DNA of 46,731 nt from Bacteroidia bacterium (GCA_020054035.1 JAGVLY010000086.1:1-46731); one strand, 5' to 3'. Shown: positions 1 to 7,497, numbered from the stretch's first letter. The notes: generated by a model not told the origin, from the letters alone. Made by a program: numbers and translations.

Positions 1-881
1 ATTCCAACCATCACATTTTGCTTTCCTTTAAGCAAAGCTTCAACTGCTTCATAACCCAAACGCGTAGCAAGCAACCTGTCATTTGCTGTTGGATTTCCTC
101 CCCGCTGTAAATGGCCAAGCACCGAAATGCGTGTATCTAATTTATCAAACTTTGCTTTTACCTTCTCTGCAACTGCATAGGCTCCTCCTGCATCATCACC
201 TTCTGCAACTATTATTATATAGCTTGATTTTTTGCGCTTCCAGCCATTTTGTAAAAGTCTAATTAAGTCATCAATATAGGTCTTGGTTTCGGGGATAAGA
301 ATAGCTTCTGCTCCCACACCAATTCCGCTGTTAAGTGCTATTAGTCCCGCATCGCGGCCCATTACCTCAACAAAAAACAAACGGTCGTGCGACTCGGCTG
401 TATCGCGGATTTTATCTACTGCCTGAATAACGGTATTTACCGCAGTATCGTAACCAATGGTAAAATCAGAGCCTGCAAGGTCGTTATCAATTGTTCCGGG
501 CAAACCGACAAAAGGAATTTTACAAACGGAGTAAAATTCCAACGCTCCTTTAAATGTTCCGTCACCACCTATGGCAACTACCGCATCAATCTTATGTTTT
601 TTAAGTTGCGCAGCAGCTTCTTTCATTCCTTCTTTGGTCATAAAACGTTTGCTGCGGGCTGTTTTAAGAATGGTTCCTCCGCGCTGAATAATTCCGCTTA
701 CCGATGTTGCGTCCAGCGGAATAAACTCTCCTTTTATCATGCCGTCATAGCCATGCATGATGCCGAAAACTTTAACACCGTGATGCAAAGCAGTTCTGAC
801 AACTGCGCGGATAGCGGCATTCATGCCGGGAGAATCACCGCCCGAGGTGAAGAGGGCGATTATTTTAATGTTCGTTTTCAT
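1..881 (-). CDS. pfkA: 6-phosphofructokinase, 3' end cut by window edge
   Basis: ATP-dependent phosphofructokinase, which converts fructose 6-phosphate to fructose 1,6-bisphosphate, the committed step of glycolysis. I translated it from the minus strand. It starts MKTNIKIIALFTSGGDSPGM, and that GGDSPGMN motif is the nucleotide-binding loop of the PFK family. Further on are GGDGTFKGA, the catalytic PGTIDND motif with its proton-abstracting Asp, and MGRDAG, which contacts the sugar phosphate. About 293 codons are visible of a usual 320-330, so only the C-terminus is missing. The ATG at 879-881 is the natural start because it gives the family N-terminus at once. The gene lies 5 bp downstream of the small Cys-rich ORF on the same strand, so they may be co-transcribed. 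Identification is firm; regulation cannot be judged. Confidence 0.96.
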   Translation of the reverse strand, partial: MKTNIKIIALFTSGGDSPGMNAAIRAVVRTALHHGVKVFGIMHGYDGMIKGEFIPLDATSVSGIIQRGGTILKTARSKRFMTKEGMKEAAAQLKKHKIDAVVAIGGDGTFKGALEFYSVCKIPFVGLPGTIDNDLAGSDFTIGYDTAVNTVIQAVDKIRDTAESHDRLFFVEVMGRDAGLIALNSGIGVGAEAILIPETKTYIDDLIRLLQNGWKRKKSSYIIIVAEGDDAGGAYAVAEKVKAKFDKLDTRISVLGHLQRGGNPTANDRLLATRLGYEAVEALLKGKQNVMVG

Positions 882-886
882 AAAGT

Positions 887-1018
887 TTATTTTTTCTCCG
901 CTTCGCATTTATCGCAGCCGGGCTTGGCTTTGTGTGCAAATGTTTCTTTATAGATTTTTCGGCCGACAAAATAAACCGCGACTATAAAGAGTATTCCGAC
1001 TACAATTTCCTGTGCCAT
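887..1018 (-). CDS. FeoB-associated Cys-rich membrane protein (43 aa)
   Basis: A very small gene read directly from the minus strand. The product is one N-terminal membrane helix (about residues 3-20, rich in I, V, L, F), then a basic stretch, then a tail with a CDKC motif (PGCDKCEAEKK). This layout fits the FeoB-associated Cys-rich membrane protein family, usually found beside the ferrous iron transporter FeoB. No feoB is in view; the genes to the right run the other way. The two cysteines could bind a metal, but that is inference. The start is the ATG at 1016-1018 and the stop lies 5 bp before pfkA. It is easily missed by gene callers because of its length. Confidence 0.72.
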   Translation of the reverse strand: MAQEIVVGILFIVAVYFVGRKIYKETFAHKAKPGCDKCEAEKK

Positions 1019-1042
1019 TTGATTACAAAATTAAACTTTTTA

Positions 1043-1127
1043 ACCGCAAAGGGCGCAGAGAAAGCGCAAAGGGCACAAAGTGAATTCCCTTTGCGTTCTT
1101 TGCGAAAAACTTTGCGTTCTTTGCGGT
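1043..1127. repeat. Intergenic imperfect inverted repeat (CGCAAAG type)
   Basis: The left part carries ACCGCAAAG and further CGCAAAG/CACAAAG words; the right part carries the complementary CTTTGCG words and ends in TTTGCGGT. The arms are themselves built from a short word repeated about every 11-20 bases. It sits between two divergent genes (minus-strand Cys-rich ORF and plus-strand E1). It could form a long hairpin in RNA, and its plan is shared with copies near 3.1, 8.9, 29.0 and 42.4 kb. Confidence 0.8.
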
Positions 1128-1150
1128 AAATTTGATGTTAGTTTTATTCA

Positions 1151-3127
1151 ATGAAATTCAACCGCAAAAAATATTCTGACGAAACGCTGCTGCAACTCTA
1201 CTATCAACTTCTTAAACCAAGGATGATAGAAGAAAAGATGCTGTTGTTGTTGCGCCAAGGCAAAATTTCAAAATGGTTTTCAGGCATGGGACAGGAAGCC
1301 ATTTCGGTAGGCACTGCTTTGGCAATGGACAAAGAAGAATTCATTCTGCCCATGCACCGCAACCTTGGAATTTTTACAGGAAGAGACATTCCGCTTTCGC
1401 GCTTGTTTGCACAGTTTCAGGGAAAAATGTCGGGTTTTACCAAAGGGCGCGACCGCTCGTTTCATTTTGGTGCAAAGGATTATAACATCGTGGGAATGAT
1501 CTCGCACCTTGGTCCGCAAATGGGCGTGGCAGACGGAATTGCGCTGGGAAATTTATTAAAGAAAAACAAAAAAGTAACCGCTGTTTTTACAGGTGATGGC
1601 GGTGCAAGCGAAGGCGATTTCCATGAATCAATTAATGTGGCCGCTGTTTGGGATTTGCCCGTGATCTTTATTATTGAAAATAATTACTGGGGACTTTCAA
1701 CTCCTTCTGCAGAGCAGTTTCGCTGCAAGCAGTTTATTGACAAAGCTATTGGCTACGGCATTGAAGGTGTGCAAGTGGACGGCAATAATATTCTTGAAGT
1801 TTACGATGCTGTTTTAACACTGCGCGAAAAAATTCAAAAGAAAAATCGCCCGTTTATTCTGGAGTGCATGACCTTCCGCATGCGCGGACACGAAGAGGCT
1901 TCGGGTACAAAATATTATCCGGAGGGAATACAAGAGGAATGGTCAAAACAAGATCCTTTGACTAATTATGAAAGCTATTTGCAGGAACAGAAAATTCTGG
2001 ATGAACAGCAAATTGCTGATTTCAGAAAACAACTAAAAGCAGAGATTGAAGAAGGTTTGAAAATTGCTTTTGACGAGCCTTTGATTAAGCCCGACACCGA
2101 AACAGAATATGCTGATCTGTTCAAAAAATCAGAAATAATAGTTGAACCTGCTTTAGGCAAAACAAGCACAATACGGTTGATTGATGCAATTTCATCAGGC
2201 TTAAAACAAGCCATGCAAAAGCATCCCAACCTTGTTTTGATGGGACAGGATATTGCCGAATACGGTGGTGTTTTTAAAGTTACAGATGGCTTTGTTACAG
2301 AATTTGGAAAAGAGCGCGTTCGCAATACTCCTCTTTGCGAATCGGCAATTATAGGTGCGGGGTTAGGCTTATCCATCAACGGTTACAAAGCAATGGTGGA
2401 AATGCAATTTGCAGATTTTGTTACTTGTGGTTTCAACCAGATTGTAAACAACCTTGCCAAATCGCATTGGCGCTGGGGACAAAACGCAGATGTGGTGGTG
2501 CGTATGCCCACCGGTGCGGGCGTTGCTGCCGGACCTTTTCACTCGCAAAGTAATGAGGCATGGTTCTTCCATGTTCCGGGTTTAAAAATTGTTTACCCCG
2601 CTTTTCCTGCGGATGCGAAAGGCCTGCTGACAGCGGCAATAGAAGACCCCAATCCTGTTTTATTTTTTGAGCACAAGGCTTTATACCGCAGCATTTCGGG
2701 TGAGGTGCCTGATGATTATTACACCACCGAAATAGGAAAAGCAAACCTTGTAAGGACAGGAACTGATGTAAGCATTATCACGTATGGCTATGGTGTGCAC
2801 TGGGCTTTGGAAACTCTGGATAAAAACCCAACGATAAAAGCAGACTTGCTTGACCTGAGAACGCTGTTGCCTTTTGACAAAGAAGCCATTCTTGAAACGG
2901 TGAAGAAAACAGGCAAAGTAATAATACTGCATGAAGACACACTGATGGGCGGAATTGGCGCAGAACTCAGCGCATTCATCAACGAGAACTGCTTTGAATA
3001 TTTAGATGCGCCTGTGGTGCGTTCAGCAAGTTTGGATACGCCTGTTCCCTTTGTATCAGAACTGGAACAGAACTTTTTACCGAAGACAAGGTTTGAAAAA
3101 CAGTTAATGGATTTGACTAATTATTAG
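1151..3127 (+). CDS. 2-oxoacid dehydrogenase E1, fused alpha and beta subunits
   Basis: Thiamine diphosphate-dependent E1 of a 2-oxoacid dehydrogenase complex (branched-chain 2-oxoacid or pyruvate type), which decarboxylates the 2-oxoacid and passes the acyl group to lipoyl-E2. Residues 1-320 are the alpha-type domain with the ThDP motif starting GDGGASEGDF (148-157) and closing at N177-N178. Residues 345-658 are the beta-type transketolase pyrimidine and C-terminal domains (LVLMGQDIAEYGG, then MPTGAGVAAGPFHSQSNEAW). The 658 aa length equals both subunits in one chain, a common arrangement in Bacteroidota. E2 and E3 are not in the window, so substrate choice cannot be settled from context; the alpha half resembles branched-chain enzymes. 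It starts at the only good ATG, 23 bp after the inverted repeat. Confidence 0.9.
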   Translation: MKFNRKKYSDETLLQLYYQLLKPRMIEEKMLLLLRQGKISKWFSGMGQEAISVGTALAMDKEEFILPMHRNLGIFTGRDIPLSRLFAQFQGKMSGFTKGRDRSFHFGAKDYNIVGMISHLGPQMGVADGIALGNLLKKNKKVTAVFTGDGGASEGDFHESINVAAVWDLPVIFIIENNYWGLSTPSAEQFRCKQFIDKAIGYGIEGVQVDGNNILEVYDAVLTLREKIQKKNRPFILECMTFRMRGHEEASGTKYYPEGIQEEWSKQDPLTNYESYLQEQKILDEQQIADFRKQLKAEIEEGLKIAFDEPLIKPDTETEYADLFKKSEIIVEPALGKTSTIRLIDAISSGLKQAMQKHPNLVLMGQDIAEYGGVFKVTDGFVTEFGKERVRNTPLCESAIIGAGLGLSINGYKAMVEMQFADFVTCGFNQIVNNLAKSHWRWGQNADVVVRMPTGAGVAAGPFHSQSNEAWFFHVPGLKIVYPAFPADAKGLLTAAIEDPNPVLFFEHKALYRSISGEVPDDYYTTEIGKANLVRTGTDVSIITYGYGVHWALETLDKNPTIKADLLDLRTLLPFDKEAILETVKKTGKVIILHEDTLMGGIGAELSAFINENCFEYLDAPVVRSASLDTPVPFVSELEQNFLPKTRFEKQLMDLTNY

Positions 3128-3134
3128 AAAATAA

Positions 3135-3203
3135 GCCACAGATTACACAGATTTACACAGATTTACACAGAAAAAATCAGTGAAAATCTGTGCAATCTGT
3201 GGC
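3135..3203. repeat. Intergenic imperfect inverted repeat (CACAGATT type)
   Basis: Left arm GCCACAGATTACACAGATTT, with ACACAGATTT repeated in tandem; right arm AAATCTGTGCAATCTGTGGC. The outer 10 bases of the arms are exact complements and the inner parts nearly so. It lies between the E1 stop and the ABC ATPase start and could act as a terminator-like or RNA-processing hairpin. The upstream GTG that could extend the ABC gene lies inside this element. Confidence 0.85.
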
Positions 3204-3210
3204 AAATAAA

Positions 3211-3834
3211 ATGAACATCACCCTCGAAAACACCGGCAAACGCTACAACCAGGAATGGATATTCCGCGGGGTGAATGATGAATTCAGATCCGGTGAGCAC
3301 GTTGTTTTATTAGGGGCAAACGGCTCGGGAAAATCAACCTTGCTGCAAACTATTCTGGGAAGCATTATGCCATCAGAAGGCAAGGTGATTTACAAACACG
3401 AAGGCAAAGAAATAGACATAGATAATGTCTTCCGCTATTTCTCTTTTGCCTCGCCTTACCTTGAATTGCCCGAAGAATTTACCCTCACCGAAACCCTGCA
3501 GTTTAACACCAACTTTAAACCGTTTTTAAAAAACCTTACAGCCAGTGAAGTGCTGGAAGCAACAGGCCTTACCAAATCTGCTAACAAGCAACTGAAATAT
3601 TTTTCTTCAGGCATGAAGCAGCGCGTAAAGCTGGCGCTGTGCATTTTCAGTGATACGCCTGTGGCTTTATTAGACGAGCCACTCAGCAACCTTGACAGCA
3701 GCGGAGTGGCATGGTACAAAAACTTAGTGAACGAGTACTCCGCCAACCGCCTCTTTATTGTTTGCTCCAACAAACAGGCTGATGAATATTTCTTTTGTAA
3801 AAAGGAATTGGTGATAGAGGATTATAAGAAGTAA
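3211..3834 (+). CDS. ABC transporter ATP-binding protein
   Basis: Stand-alone ABC ATPase of 207 aa. Walker A is GANGSGKST (residues 35-43), the signature is FSSGMKQRVKLAL, and Walker B is ALLDEPLSNLD. These show an ATP-hydrolysing subunit that would power a membrane partner. No permease gene is adjacent, so the substrate is unknown; it resembles short CcmA-like ATPases of Bacteroidota. The usual switch histidine after Walker B is not seen: the equivalent strand reads LFIVCSNKQADEY. An in-frame GTG at 3190 would add seven residues but lies within the inverted repeat, so the ATG at 3211 is preferred. It ends immediately before the convergent toxin gene with no intergenic base. Confidence 0.88.
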   Translation: MNITLENTGKRYNQEWIFRGVNDEFRSGEHVVLLGANGSGKSTLLQTILGSIMPSEGKVIYKHEGKEIDIDNVFRYFSFASPYLELPEEFTLTETLQFNTNFKPFLKNLTASEVLEATGLTKSANKQLKYFSSGMKQRVKLALCIFSDTPVALLDEPLSNLDSSGVAWYKNLVNEYSANRLFIVCSNKQADEYFFCKKELVIEDYKK

Positions 3835-4149
3835 TCACTTCTCTTTCTTTAATAACTCCAGTATTTTTTCAGGGTCTTGTCGGTTATCCCAAAATGCTGT
3901 AATGATAATTTGAGTGGATGTTATTTTATAAAAAATGCTGAAATGCCCCATTGCAGCAACCCTTGTTTCGGGGTATTCACTTTGTCGTGATGATTCAGGA
4001 TTTGTAAGAATTACTTTTATCCTGTCTTTTGTATTCTTTACAAGGCTCTCAGCATAAGTTGTTGAACCATTTCTTTTGGTCCAGTATTTAAGAATACTGC
4101 GCCTTTGACTAACTGCGGTTTCAGTCCAGACTACAGTTCTTTTAACCAT
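3835..4149 (-). CDS. Type II toxin of the RelE/ParE superfamily
   Basis: A 104 aa basic protein with the compact ParE/RelE pattern: N-terminal VVWTETAVSQRRSILKYW helix region, central NPESSRQSEYPETRVAAMGH, and the C-terminal strand ITAFWDNRQDPEKI, a signature often seen in ParE-like toxins of Bacteroidota. RelE members cut mRNA on the ribosome and ParE members poison gyrase; the sequence alone does not decide which. The partner lies upstream and overlaps by 19 bp, as is normal for antitoxin-toxin operons. Toxin translation is therefore probably coupled to that of the antitoxin. Confidence 0.85.
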   Translation of the reverse strand: MVKRTVVWTETAVSQRRSILKYWTKRNGSTTYAESLVKNTKDRIKVILTNPESSRQSEYPETRVAAMGHFSIFYKITSTQIIITAFWDNRQDPEKILELLKKEK

Positions 4150-4373
4150 TTCAAATCGCTTTTATCCACTTCTTCCTGCGAAATAAGTTTGCCACTTTTT
4201 ATATCAGCATCGCTTAATTGCAGCATCAGCATTTGCGCTTTGGTTAATTTAACTTTTCCATTAACGTCTGCACTTTTTTCTACTAATTTATAAAGTGCGG
4301 TCAGGTAATCTTTATTGGTAATGGTAAGTAACTTATCTATAATATTGTTTCTGAGATGGTCTGTTGCTGCCAT
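4131..4373 (-). CDS. Putative antitoxin partner of the RelE/ParE toxin
   Basis: An 80 aa protein starting MAATDHLRNNIIDKLLTITN, mostly helical with many acidic and lysine residues, and ending KSDLKWLKEL. I recognise no precise antitoxin family, but position and size argue for the role: it is the first gene of a two-gene operon, overlaps the toxin start by 19 bp, and has its own promoter. A longer reading from 4424 would add 17 residues, but that start lies upstream of the TATCTTTG promoter box, so the ATG at 4371-4373 is preferred. Such antitoxins usually repress their own operon; no operator repeat is obvious. Confidence 0.72.
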   Translation of the reverse strand: MAATDHLRNNIIDKLLTITNKDYLTALYKLVEKSADVNGKVKLTKAQMLMLQLSDADIKSGKLISQEEVDKSDLKWLKEL

Positions 4374-4392
4374 GTTTTTATATTTTGTGTTA

Positions 4393-4424
4393 CAAAGATA
4401 AGCCATTCTGAAAAATAATTCCAA
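4393..4424 (-). promoter_or_regulatory. Bacteroidota-type promoter of the toxin-antitoxin operon
   Basis: On the minus strand the -7 box TATCTTTG (complement of 4393-4400) matches TAnnTTTG. A TTGG (4421-4424) lies 20 bp upstream as the -33 element. The predicted transcript begins about 15 bases before the antitoxin ATG at 4373. Confidence 0.65.
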
Positions 4425-4459
4425 TTCAATTAGCGGAATTACAAATTCCTTTATGTTCC

Positions 4460-4482
4460 GAGCGGCATTGCAAATGCCGCTC
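4460..4482. repeat. Perfect 10-bp hairpin
   Basis: GAGCGGCATT, a 3-base loop, then AATGCCGCTC. A related half site ATTCCGCTCAGCGGGG follows at about 4521-4536, so the whole may be a larger degenerate element. It has no run of T directly after it, so it is not a classic terminator. Confidence 0.8.
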
Positions 4483-4569
4483 AGCTTTGATGCCGTTCAC
4501 ACAAGATGGAAGAAAGGAACATTCCGCTCAGCGGGGGTTTTAGTTAATTGTTAGTTGTTAATCATTATT

Positions 4570-4670
4570 CGTCATTGCGAACCCCGTTTCCTGCGGGGTG
4601 AAGCAATCTTAAAATAAGGTGCAGTAATTAAATTGTGAGATTGCTTCGGGTGAAAACCCTCGCAATGACG
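4570..4670. repeat. REP-like inverted repeat (CGTCATTGCGA type)
   Basis: Starts CGTCATTGCGAACC and continues GAAGCAATCT; the complementary AGATTGCTTCGGG then CGCAATGACG closes it. The two words CGTCATTGCG and GAAGCAATCT are those of a widespread bacterial intergenic repeat. About 100 bp. It overlaps the 3' end of the doubtful minus-strand ORF. Confidence 0.85.
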
Positions 4671-5080
4671 GTTGTATACAGAGTTCCTTGTTCAGCTATC
4701 GGGCTTGCCTGTGCAGCAGAATACATTCTCTTTATAGTTTGTTCCGTTTCCTTATCAGCTATGCTGCGGCCTGCTATCGCAAATAGTTTACCTGCTACCG
4801 TCAGGTTTATTGTTTCCTTATTTATAGTCCTGCCTTTTTCAGTTAAGCGTTTTCCTCTTTTCGCTGCCGGCATACCTCTTTCCGCTATTCTGTTACCCTG
4901 TTCCGCTAATGCGCTACCCTGTCCCGCAATGCTCCTACCCTCTCCCGCTAAGCTCTTACCTTTTCCGCAAAGCATTGCGACACGGGGTTTTGCTGCATTT
5001 GGTTGAGGTACTACGTTTGCGGACTTAGGTAACATGTTGTTGTGGTTTGCGGGGGCAAAATTGAACCCCGGGGCGGGCAT
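4628..5080 (-). CDS. Doubtful ORF with ten 7-residue repeats
   Basis: Not a family I recognise. From the ATG at 5078-5080 it reads MPAPGFNFAPANHNNMLPKS, then ten consecutive 7-codon units of the form G-x-G-(R/K/N)-x-(I/L)-A, for example GEGRSIA, GQGSALA, EQGNRIA. The Gly is coded by GGT, GGA and GGC in different units while the amino acid stays, and I/L alternate at one position, which hints that the minus frame has been translated. Against this: no clear ribosome site or promoter, the last residues run into a REP-like repeat, and the opposite strand is also open (4635-5006). A TTG two codons upstream (5086) is an alternative start. Treat it as a candidate only. Confidence 0.3.
   Translation of the reverse strand: MPAPGFNFAPANHNNMLPKSANVVPQPNAAKPRVAMLCGKGKSLAGEGRSIAGQGSALAEQGNRIAERGMPAAKRGKRLTEKGRTINKETINLTVAGKLFAIAGRSIADKETEQTIKRMYSAAQASPIAEQGTLYTTVIARVFTRSNLTI
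4757..4966. repeat. Tandem repeat, ten units of 21 bp
   Basis: Ten imperfect 21-bp units without length changes. On the minus strand a typical unit is GGACAGGGTAGCGCATTAGC plus one base. The four units at the high-coordinate end (about 4883-4966) are most alike and those at the low end have drifted. All keep the 7-codon register. Confidence 0.85.
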
Positions 5081-5138
5081 AGCCAAACCGGGTTTTGCGT
5101 ATTATTTAGGTTCAGGCGGGTATGTCGGTAACGGGTAT

Positions 5139-5214
5139 TGTCACGGTGAGCGTAGTCGAACCGCAATTATTAACAGCCGGTTTAATATGCCCTTCGACTA
5201 CGCTCAGGGTGACA
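5139..5214. repeat. Inverted repeat (GAGCGTAGTCGAA type)
   Basis: Left arm GTCACGGTGAGCGTAGTCGA, right arm TTCGACTACGCTCAGGGTGA, about 30 bases apart. It resembles a repeat seen in many bacterial genomes. A copy of the right arm altered by a different palindrome occurs at 26032-26071. Confidence 0.85.
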
Positions 5215-5338
5215 GGCGCACAAAATCCAACTCCAATAAAAACACAATTGAAAACTTTACTGTTTTTTTCTTATACTTGTAGTAAGCCGCTGCAAAACAG
5301 GGCTTATTATTTAAGTTCAGAGAGATAATTCATTCGTG

Positions 5339-5388
5339 AAATCGTACTTCGCAAATCATAAATCGTACTTCGTAAATCGTAAATCGCA
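5339..5388. repeat. AAATCGTA short tandem repeats abutting a start codon
   Basis: Variants of AAATCGTACTTCG and AAATCGTA repeat five times or so and end exactly at the ATG at 5389. They replace any ordinary leader or ribosome site of that gene. Slippage here could alter spacing but not the reading frame. Confidence 0.75.
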
Positions 5389-6981
5389 ATGACCTCCTCC
5401 GACCTCTTACATAAACTCATTCATTCGCTTAGCGCGGTTGAAAAACGGTATGTAAAGATTTTTCTGAAAGGCGATGATGATTTAAGCGGCAACACCTATT
5501 TGAACACCTTGTTTGCAGCATTGCTGAAACAGGAAAACTACAACGAGGCGGAGTTAAAAAACACAATCAGCGACCCGAAGCTGCGCAGAAATTTTGCGTT
5601 GTATAAAAACCTGTTACAGGAAAAAGTGCTGGATGCCCTTACCGCTTTTGACCGCCAAAGCACACCCGAACATAAAATTTACCGCAGGCTCGAAAATCAG
5701 CAAGCCCTGTGGCAGCGCGGACACCTGAACTTAGCCGAAAAAGAACTGGAAAAAGCGCAGAAAGATGCACAACTGCACGAACATTATTCGTTGCTGCTCG
5801 AAATTTTTAAACGCAAACGATTGACTATTCTTTCAGCATTTGATTCGCACACCGTTCAACGCCTGCAAAATAATATTGCCGCTGCACAAGAGGCACTGAA
5901 AAAGTTAGAGAACGAATCGGAATTCAATAACCTGTATGATTTGGCTTTTTCGGTAGGTAAAATAAAAGGACCGAATAAAATTGAGAACGATACCGATTTA
6001 GCACAAATTATTGCAAACCCGCTGTTGGGCGATGAAAAAAATACCATCACCTTTGATGCGAAACTGAAATTCTACGGAATATGGAGCAACTATTATTCTG
6101 CCAGCGGAAATGAAATCGGCAACCTGTATCACCGCAAAAAAATAATTGAAATCTGGAAACAGCATCCCGAAAAAATACAACAACTGAAATGGCGCTACCG
6201 TGTTTCGCTCGGCAACCTGGGGCTCGCATACCACCGCAACAGCTATTACCATGAGTTTGAAACCCTCCTCAGCGAGATGGAAGCCGTGGCAGGAAAAGGA
6301 AAAAACTATGACCCGCTTGCCTTTCGCACGCTCGAAAGCCTGCGCCAGATTTATTACGTGAGTACCGCACAGTTCAGCCGCCTGAGCGAATTGAAAAAAA
6401 GACTTGAAAACGGCATGGAGAACTACCGCGAAACGCTCGACATCGGTTTTTATATTACCACTTATTATAATCTATCTGTTGCAGAATTAATACAAGACAA
6501 TTATAGCGAAGCATTGAAATGGCTGAAAAAAATTACCGACCTGCCCCGCCACAACCTGCGTTTGGATATACAGCGATTTATACCCGCTTACCGCCTGATG
6601 ATTTTATACAGCCACAACAGCAGCCTGCTTGAATACGACCTGCGCAACGCACAGCGGTATTATGCCAAACATCCCGATAGCTATCGGGAGGGCTCGCTTG
6701 AAAGCCTTGTGCTGAAAAACATAAAGACCTTATACCTTTGCAACAGCCGCAACGAAAAGCAAACGCTACTCAATACCTTTAACCGTGATATGGAACAACT
6801 GCTTGCCCAACCCGGTAACAGCAACATGACGGGCATTGACGAAGTGTATTGCTGGGTAAAAGCACTGCTGCTGAATAAGCCCCTGCTGGAAGTGGCTACG
6901 CCTTATCTGCTGGCAAAAAATAAAAGTAAACAGGAGGTGGAAGGGATGTTGAGTGGGGTTGAAAAGGGAGGTAAGAAATAA
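5389..6981 (+). CDS. Helical-repeat protein of unknown function (530 aa)
   Basis: A cytoplasmic protein without signal peptide. The N-terminus MTSSDLLHKLIHSLSAVEKR, with the SLSxxEKRYxK motif, marks a family common in Bacteroidota with no assigned function. The rest is almost all amphipathic helix with TPR-like character, for example QALWQRGHLNLAEKELEKAQ near residues 105-124, suggesting a scaffold for protein contacts. An 18-bp palindrome (6672-6689) lies in frame and codes for PDSYRE within the C-terminal part, probably a tolerated insertion in a loop. The start follows the AAATCGTA repeats directly. The next gene begins 2 bp after the stop. Confidence 0.85.
   Translation: MTSSDLLHKLIHSLSAVEKRYVKIFLKGDDDLSGNTYLNTLFAALLKQENYNEAELKNTISDPKLRRNFALYKNLLQEKVLDALTAFDRQSTPEHKIYRRLENQQALWQRGHLNLAEKELEKAQKDAQLHEHYSLLLEIFKRKRLTILSAFDSHTVQRLQNNIAAAQEALKKLENESEFNNLYDLAFSVGKIKGPNKIENDTDLAQIIANPLLGDEKNTITFDAKLKFYGIWSNYYSASGNEIGNLYHRKKIIEIWKQHPEKIQQLKWRYRVSLGNLGLAYHRNSYYHEFETLLSEMEAVAGKGKNYDPLAFRTLESLRQIYYVSTAQFSRLSELKKRLENGMENYRETLDIGFYITTYYNLSVAELIQDNYSEALKWLKKITDLPRHNLRLDIQRFIPAYRLMILYSHNSSLLEYDLRNAQRYYAKHPDSYREGSLESLVLKNIKTLYLCNSRNEKQTLLNTFNRDMEQLLAQPGNSNMTGIDEVYCWVKALLLNKPLLEVATPYLLAKNKSKQEVEGMLSGVEKGGKK
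6672..6689. repeat. 18-bp palindrome inside a coding gene
   Basis: TCCCGATAGCTATCGGGA, a perfect palindrome, read in frame by the host gene. The same 18 bp occur at 26039-26056, and relaxed versions (CCCTGATAGGTATCGGGG) at about 7520 and 8000. Confidence 0.9.
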
Positions 6982-6983
6982 AA

Positions 6984-7475
6984 ATGAAAAAGATTGTAAC
7001 TGCTTTTATGTTATTGCTGGCTAATTATTCTTTTGCTCAAAAGAGTATTGATACAACTTCTGTTTTGAAAGCAATTAATGAGATTTCAAAAGAAATAGAG
7101 GATACTTTATTTGACGAAAATTCATATTATTATAGAGGTATGTATTATTATGGAATAGGTATGTATCATGAAGCGAAAAAAGATTTTGAAGAATTTATAC
7201 AAATCGGAAATATACGTGGGGGTATATTTATTAGCGGAGAAAAGCTTTATAATGTTTTATTATATATTGGTTGGATAGAGGGGTATTTTAAAGAGTCTGA
7301 AAAGGCAATCAAATATTATCAGGCAGCCTCAGAGATAGATAGTTTACAAAGCAAGCCATATTTTCAGCTAGGCCATGTTTATATGAATCGGGGCGATACT
7401 TTAAAAGCTTGTAGCTTTTTTAATAAAGCAAAGAAATTAGATAAGGATATAGAAATCCCAATAGATTGCAAATAA
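6984..7475 (+). CDS. Secreted TPR-like protein (163 aa)
   Basis: Starts with a signal peptide, MKKIVTAFMLLLANYSFAQK, cut after FAQ. Two or three TPR-like helix pairs follow: YYRGMYYYGIGMYHEAKKDF near residue 48 and KPYFQLGHVYMNRGDTLKAC near the end, matching the TPR spacing of small and large residues. It is likely periplasmic and binds other proteins. It lies 2 bp after the 530 aa gene, so is probably co-transcribed, yet its DNA is clearly richer in A and T than that neighbour, which hints at separate origin. No enzyme motif is visible. Confidence 0.75.
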   Translation: MKKIVTAFMLLLANYSFAQKSIDTTSVLKAINEISKEIEDTLFDENSYYYRGMYYYGIGMYHEAKKDFEEFIQIGNIRGGIFISGEKLYNVLLYIGWIEGYFKESEKAIKYYQAASEIDSLQSKPYFQLGHVYMNRGDTLKACSFFNKAKKLDKDIEIPIDCK

Positions 7476-7497
7476 TATAGCGTTCACTTGCCAACGC

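Larger units (their letters stand above)
4440..5338. other. Repeat-rich stretch without a confident gene
   Basis: About 0.9 kb between the antitoxin and the gene at 5389 with no recognisable gene family. It holds a perfect 10-bp hairpin, a CGTCATTGCGA-type repeat, a 210-bp tandem repeat, a G-rich stretch (5040-5140), and a GTGAGCGTAGTCGAA-type inverted repeat. The only candidate gene is the minus-strand heptad-repeat ORF described separately. Confidence 0.7.

Noticed and set aside
387-953. Plus-strand open frame of 188 codons
   Set aside because: It is antisense to pfkA, which has all family motifs; the peptide has no recognisable features.
3190-3210. GTG start seven codons upstream for the ABC ATPase
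   Set aside because: It lies within the intergenic inverted repeat, while the ATG at 3211 starts the conserved domain.
4460-4482. Rho-independent terminator
   Set aside because: The hairpin is perfect but no T run follows on either strand, so it is listed only as a repeat.
4757-4966. CRISPR array
   Set aside because: Units are adjacent 21-bp repeats with no spacers, and no cas gene is present apart from a distant Cas4-like fusion.
4635-5006. Plus-strand open frame with leucine- and proline-rich repeats
   Set aside because: It is the antisense reading of the 21-bp tandem repeats. The hydrophobic look follows from the repeats, and the minus frame conserves residues better.
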